The position numbers were made by a program, and so were the translations under genes. A stretch of 64,000 bases of DNA from Enoplosus armatus (lineage: Eukaryota > Chordata > Actinopteri > Centrarchiformes > Enoplosidae), in the NCBI RefSeq assembly GCF_043641665.1, contig NC_092194.1:10827298-10891297 (forward strand), read 5' to 3'. Shown here in pieces: positions 1 through 64,000 of this stretch; position 1 is the first letter of the stretch; every line of letters starts with the position of its first letter. The notes under the pieces are model-generated. The model was not told the DNA's origin. It did not search any database and worked only from the letters and a program-made list of their open reading frames with translations.

Positions 1-22731
<22,731 letters not shown>

Positions 22732-24743
22732 TTTCTCGTCTTTTATTCAGCCGGAGATGATGGCACTGACGAGGCTGACGAAGGGGACCAACAGTCCGCT
22801 TGTTTTTCTCTGTATATACAGTCTGGGAGGCGTGAATGGACCAGCTCCCACCTTGTGTTACAAATTGTGTCCCGTCTGTGGAGATATTACAGGCAGACGA
22901 TGAGTCGTGTTGCAGAAAACGCTAAACGAGAGCACGAGCGTTTTCTCCCATCCGCTTTGTGCTCCGTTGTCTCTGCTCTCCACGCGCGCCGCCGCCGCCT
23001 CTCCTTAAGTCCATGTTCAGCCGGGGTTCGTGCTCGGTAGAAGACGGTGAACGGTGGTCGTCAGCCGCCGCCTCCCTCATGCCATATTTTCTTCCCATTC
23101 GGAGTGTTTTGGTGAGGAGGAGAGATTTGGGGGAAAATGCTAATGCTGCGTGCGAAGGGAGAGAGGAGGGGGGGGGAGGGGGGGGGGGGGGAGCAGACCG
23201 GCTCAATGCTGCCCGCCTGCGGCCAAGACGCACACCTCTTCCCCGCCCCGAGATCACCAGCATGCCTATATAATGTTATGGTGGTCTATAAGCTTAAAAG
23301 AGAAACTTGCAGGTTGAATTTTATTTATATATTTACTGAAAGTGACCATTTGAAAAGTTAATGTAGGATTTTATGTTTTACAAGACATAAGGGCAAAAAT
23401 GCAAAACTGCAGAGGAAAACGTGTGGTATTCTGCTGTAGTATCTTTAAGATGCCTACATAGTGTATTTATACTATATGGTCGTTTTTTATTGAGAAAAAT
23501 ATACCTTGCCAGAGTACAAAATTGCATTATATTTACATATGATATTGCTGGATCATACTAAAAATGAAATAAACACACCAAAAAAGAAAATGTCATAAAG
23601 TAGAAAATATAAGACACAGCCTCATAGGAATTTCATGTTGTATTTACTTTCAGACAAATGTTCAATGGTATTCTGTAGCCCCAAGAGTTTAGTGGTAAGA
23701 CAAATCATGTTACATTCACTCTGCAGAGTGGTGACTTTATATATCACTGCTGTTAGAAGATTTCAGTGGTTTTCCTGATAAGACAACTCCAACGATCAGC
23801 CAACACAATCTCAAAACAATACCAATATGCCTCCAATCCGTGGCAGTTCTGGTCATACTCAAATCTACTGAAACCCCAATCAAAGACATCTTGTTTATTC
23901 ATGCACATGTGTAATATTGACTTACTTACTGTTATGAGAAGTGAGAAGAAGAAGATGAGACGTGTGATGTACGCAGCTTGGAAGGTTGAAAGCAGACTTC
24001 GTTGGTTCATGAAAAGCTCCAGTAAGTGCTAAATGGTGATTTGCTTGTTCTATCGTGCAGGTAAATAGACCTGCTGTATGTTTATCAGGCTGAAGCAGTG
24101 CTTTATAGTAAAAAAAAAAAATACACCTCAATAAGGCTCAGTTAAATATCTCGCCAGTGACTGATGGTGCACAGCTGAAGAGCACATCAGACCTAAACAG
24201 TTACAGTGTAATGGTCTCACACGTCCCCATCCTCAACTGATCCCGGCGCAGTAAAATGCAGATAGATACAGATTTGAAAATGCTTCACATCATTGAAAAC
24301 CCCCAAACACATGCTTCATTTTCATCTTCCTTGCACCTCGAGGAAAAGGAAAGATACAAACAACTCATTCCAAACCTCTGAAGTAGTTTCAAATACTGTA
24401 TTATTCACGCACATTTAGCTCATAATGTGTTTCAAGCCTCTCAGTATATTTACACATCGGGGACTAAACAGGGATTTAATGAAGGGAAAAACTCAAAGGA
24501 ACTGAAATTGGCAGTGAGAGGTTTGACTCATAATAAATAAATAATAGAAAAGGAGCCTTTTTTAAAGACCTGGAAGCACAAAAACGTAGAAGATAATGTG
24601 GAAAATGATTAAAATCCTCTCTTTGAATCCAGATAATGTAATTTTTCATTGCCCTTAAATAATTTCCCCAAATGATCATAGTTTCAAACGCAGGTAACAT
24701 CTCATCTGACTGGACTCCTGTTCACCGACAGTATTCTCCTGTA

Positions 24744-24749
24744 TTTAAT
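24744..24749 (-). terminator. eml1: Candidate EML1 poly(A) signal (ATTAAA)
   Basis: TTTAAT on the plus strand is ATTAAA on the transcript, about 820 bases after the stop. I found no AATAAA on the minus strand between here and the stop. The variant hexamer is common in vertebrates, but its use is inferred. Confidence 0.35.
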
Positions 24750-25404
24750 CATCATGTCCATCACATTCAGCATTTGCCTCGACTGTGTAGGTAGTTTTTA
24801 TACACAATTAGTCAACACAAATGAATCAGTCATGGCTGGACAACAGTTGTGTCTGATATTAACTGTGGTTGATGTTTTAGTGAGATGTGTTTAGGGCTCG
24901 TTCTGATATGTCAATATTAATAACAGGGAGGAGTCCTGCTTCACTAGTGCTTTCCTGAGTTGTTAAATACAAAATAAAATAAAGTTTAACAATTAGAAAA
25001 TCACTACGTTCTTTCCGGACACAGTTTTTGTTGCAGTGCTCTTGGATCTTCAGCGCGACGATGTTCAGTCTGGGAACGGTTCAGAGAAAGCAAAGTCCAT
25101 CATCAGTCCATCATCTGTGCACAATACAAGACCAGTGAAAACCAAAACTGTACAAACGCAGTCATAAAGTCAGAGCCTTTGGTTCTGTTCAGTATGATTT
25201 GTTTTGTCTCATGTCATTGGTGAGCAGGCTACAGTACATGAGAGAGAGAGAGATTTTTCTTTTTACATATAGTGTGAATAAAGAAAAAGGAGAAAGATTC
25301 AAGATTTTTTTTGTATTTCAAGCAACCGCACAGTACACCTCCAACAGTTCATCTCTTTTTGGGATCTGAGAGCAGATCAGAAAGGAAACCTCAGGTCACT
25401 CTTC

Positions 25405-25500
25405 GGTCAATTCACTTCAGTTCAGTTTTTTTTTAAGCGTCTGAGTTAATTTAAGTTTGGTTCGGTTCAGTTTAGTGCAGTTCAGTTCAGTTCAGTTTGC
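25405..25500 (-). repeat. eml1: Degenerate pentanucleotide array in the EML1 3' UTR
   Basis: The plus strand shows tandem GTTCA variants (GTTCGGTTCAGTTTAGTGCA, then GTTCAGTTCAGTTCAGTTTG). On the transcript this is a CTGAA-type pentamer array 65-160 bases after the stop codon, next to a poly-A/T run. Confidence 0.8.
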
Positions 25501-25565
25501 CTCAGCTGGGTTTCAGGCCCCAGCAGCGGTAAGAAACCCGACAGCGTCTGTTTCTCTCTGCTCGC

Positions 25566-61842
<36,277 letters not shown>

Positions 61843-62350
61843 TCTCAACCTCTGCTCCGCTCCTCTGTGTTCCCTCTGTTATCCACCACTCCTTCGCTCT
61901 CCTCCCTCTCTCTCTCTGGTGACTCCCCTCCGTTAGTTTATCGTTCACTTGGCGTCCAAGGCGCTCCCTCCATTCACTCTGCACGGGTCAGGCTCCCTGG
62001 GTGAGTCACCATGGCAACCCATTCACTCCGATTATGTCATGTGAACTCCAACCCCTCTTCTTTTCCACCCCCCAATTCTCACAAAAAAGTCCTCCTGAAC
62101 TACAGCAGCAAACACTCCCTGCTGAAGAATGACTGCACCGGACCGCCGGAGAGACACAGAGACAGAAGTTAAGAGGCTGCTGGTGGTTTTGTGTTCCCCC
62201 TGTGCTCGTCCTCTCCTCCCTCCTGCTCCTCTTTTCCCCTCCCTCTGTTCTCCTCTTGTCCTTCTGTCTTCAGCAGAGGCAGCTGTGTGTCGTTAGCTCT
62301 CGCTGATCTCCAGCAGAAAAACAGCTTTAAGAGGGCTTGAGCTGAGAGCG
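61843..62350 (-). promoter_or_regulatory. eml1: EML1 5' UTR and promoter region
   Basis: Sequence upstream of the ATG is CT/GA-rich with scattered CG dinucleotides and no obvious TATA box. It carries an overlapping AP-1-like TGAGTCA (62002-62008) and an RFX-type X-box (62005-62018). The transcription start is not determinable by eye. Confidence 0.55.
62005..62018. promoter_or_regulatory. RFX X-box match in the EML1 promoter
   Basis: GTCACC-AT-GGCAAC fits the imperfect palindrome consensus GTNRCC(N0-3)RGYAAC bound by RFX factors, which control many cilium genes. It lies about 165 bp upstream of the EML1 start codon. The match is direct; function is inferred. Confidence 0.5.
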
Positions 62351-62529
62351 CAGACAGGCTCTGGCATGGGCAGTTACTGTGTGTGTGTGCGTGTGTGTGT
62401 CAGAGGCTGTGCGTGTGTGTGAGTGTTTAGATAAAGCTCGGGACAGCCCAGCCTTCCCCTGTCACACAGTGTGGACGAGTCAGAGCGCAGGGGGCTGGGC
62501 CTGCCGGATAGATCCTCCTCCTCCTCGAT

Positions 62530-63095
62530 CGCTTGGTGGGTGAGGAGAGAGGAGGAGAGGACAAGGTAGAGTCTGAGAGGAAATGAGAAGATAGAGAGTA
62601 AGACCAAAGAGGTGAGGAGAAAAGAGGAGAGAGGGAAGGATAGAGGAAAATAGAAGACGGGAGAAAAGGAGAGGAAAGGAGATGAGAGACATGGCAGGGT
62701 AGGAGAGGAGAGGAGAGTTGAAAACGAAGGAGCAGAGGAGAGGACAAAGTAGGGTAGGAGAGGAAAGGAGAGGACAAAGGAGGTGAAGAAAAGGAGGAAA
62801 GAAGAGGAGGAAAAGGGAGAGAGGAGGAGGTGAGGAAAGGAAAGGACAAATTAGGGGGCGAGAGGAAAGGAGAGATGGGGAGATGACAAAAGAGGTGAGG
62901 AAAGGAGAGGAGAAATTAGAATAGGAGAGGAGAGAGGAAGAGAGGAGAGGAAATGAGAGAGCAGGACAAAAGAGGTGAGGAAAGGAGAGGAGAAAAGGGG
63001 AGAGGAGACAAGGTAGCATAGGAGAGGAAAGGACAGAAGAGGATAAAAGAAGTGAGAGGAAAGGAAATGAGGAAAGGAGAGGAGGAGGTAGGGCA
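62530..63095. repeat. Long degenerate polypurine minisatellite (GGAGAGGAAA-type)
   Basis: About 560 bp of almost pure purine on the plus strand. The unit text GACAAAAGAGGTGAGGAAAG recurs near 62885 and 62965 with variants near 62602 and 62773, and GTAGGAGAGGAAAGGAGA variants lie between. The Leu/Ser/Pro-rich minus-strand frames it produces are not genes. It lies upstream of the EML1 promoter. Confidence 0.85.
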
Positions 63096-63514
63096 CAGCG
63101 GAGATGAAAAATGCACAAATGAAGGAAACCAAACCAGTGATTAGTTACCAAAAAATGACTGAGGGACCCATACATAGCAGTTACTAGTTATTCTACTGCC
63201 CTTCCACACAGTCACACAGACTGTATGTAATGGCATAGAGTCACATGGGGACACACCATAACAAACCAACGCCACATCCGTCTTGAAGCCAAACATTCAA
63301 ACGAAACATTGCAAGGGGATCTCGTGGCTAAACCTGATTATCATTCTGTCCTCTGTCTGTCTTATCTGCCACGTTGCAGACTGCACAGAGACCGAGGGAT
63401 CCTTAAAACAAGGACAAGAGGGGGAGAGAATGAAAGGGAGACTAGGGGATTGAGGAAAGAGAGAAATAAATGGGATAGAGGGGGAGGGGATGGAGGAGGA
63501 AAAGAGAGAGAGCG

Positions 63515-63560
<46 letters not shown>

Positions 63561-64000
63561 CTTGAGGAGGGTGCGGGGTATAGAGAGAAGGACCAAATTA
63601 AACAGTGAGCCGGGTGGGAGTTTAGTGAGGGGAAAAGGGGGGATACCCTAAAAAACTGGGTGCTTCTTAAATCTAACTGGGGGTTTTTGTATGTGCTTGT
63701 GGGGGGGGGGGGGGACTCTTTGCATTATTTATAATTCAAGCTTGCAGGGAAAAATAATAAGCCTAAAGACGACCGAGTCTGTGGCCTATATTCATGTCTG
63801 AAACATTCCCCCCTTTCTTGCTAGATCACAAGATGGAGCCGACAAAACAAAGGCAGGGATGCTCTGAAGACCAGCAGTGGGAGAGACCATGAAAGGATAC
63901 ACTTGTTTCCCTCAGTGTTTTTATAGTAGCCCAGCAGATGTGATATAATCTGCGCAGGTTTCCCTCATGATATCTACAATCCTTTCTGGTTCAAAAGGTG
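63096..64000. other. Region upstream of EML1 to right edge
   Basis: No gene recognised. Holds a further purine-rich stretch (63410-63560) ending in (GA)n at 63523-63559 and a G run near 63701-63714. Confidence 0.7.

Larger units (their letters stand above)
22732..25565. other. EVL-EML1 intergenic gap and EML1 3' UTR
   Basis: From low to high: the EVL 5' UTR and CpG island (to about 23.28 kb), AT-rich sequence to about 24.7 kb without a recognised feature, then the inferred EML1 3' UTR (about 24.73-25.565 kb). No independent gene is seen. With the 3' UTR included, the true gap between the genes is only about 1.5 kb. Confidence 0.7.

Noticed and set aside
62480..63175. Longest open frame in the window (231 codons, minus strand), Leu/Ser/Pro-rich
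   Set aside because: It is a translation of the degenerate polypurine minisatellite. There is no domain, and codon content follows the repeat.

Overview
This is vertebrate nuclear DNA, almost certainly from a ray-finned (teleost, probably percomorph) fish. The evidence is split genes with GT-AG introns, abundant (CA)n and (GA)n microsatellites, a CpG island, and several interspersed repeat families that I recognise as common in fish genomes. No bacterial, phage or CRISPR features are present. All recognised genes lie on the minus strand, so transcription runs from high to low coordinates.

Two genes sit head to tail. The first is a complete EML1 (echinoderm microtubule-associated protein-like 1) gene. 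Its ATG is at 61842 and its stop at 25566-25568. I resolved 22 coding exons by hand. Their phases all agree, and together they encode 814 amino acids plus stop: an N-terminal coiled coil, a basic Ser-rich linker, the HELP motif and a double WD40 propeller (TAPE domain). The second is the 5' part of EVL (Ena/VASP-like), which runs off the left edge. It has a CpG-island promoter near 22.7-23.3 kb, a first coding exon of only five bases (Met plus part of Ser), and two EVH1 exons at 1179-1347 and 1-178. The EML1 stop and the EVL island are about 2.3 kb apart, and the order EML1 then EVL in one orientation agrees with the tetrapod arrangement as I know it.

Layout: 1-22.7 kb is EVL, with two long introns full of repeats, an L1-type LINE remnant and a candidate alternative first exon at 13.4-13.5 kb. 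22.7-25.5 kb holds the EVL promoter, the intergenic gap and the EML1 3' UTR. 25.5-33.8 kb is the dense WD40/HELP half of EML1 (exons 22 to 6). 33.8-44.1 kb holds the spread-out N-terminal exons (5 to 2), a hAT-like MITE, an L2-type LINE fragment and a candidate alternative terminal exon. 44.1-61.8 kb is the 17.6-kb EML1 intron 1. 61.8-64 kb is the EML1 promoter and an upstream polypurine tract.

Main points for a second look: (i) a 274-bp open, in-frame candidate terminal exon (34703-34976), with a poly(A) signal and a 22-bp hairpin behind it, that would make a 263-aa EML1 isoform lacking HELP and WD40; (ii) an in-frame alternative EVL first exon at 13437-13525 with a strong Kozak context; (iii) a GC-AG intron in EML1 whose 5' splice site abuts a retroposon tail; (iv) an RFX X-box match in the EML1 promoter; (v) nested MITEs and a hAT MITE with near-identical 8-bp target duplications.
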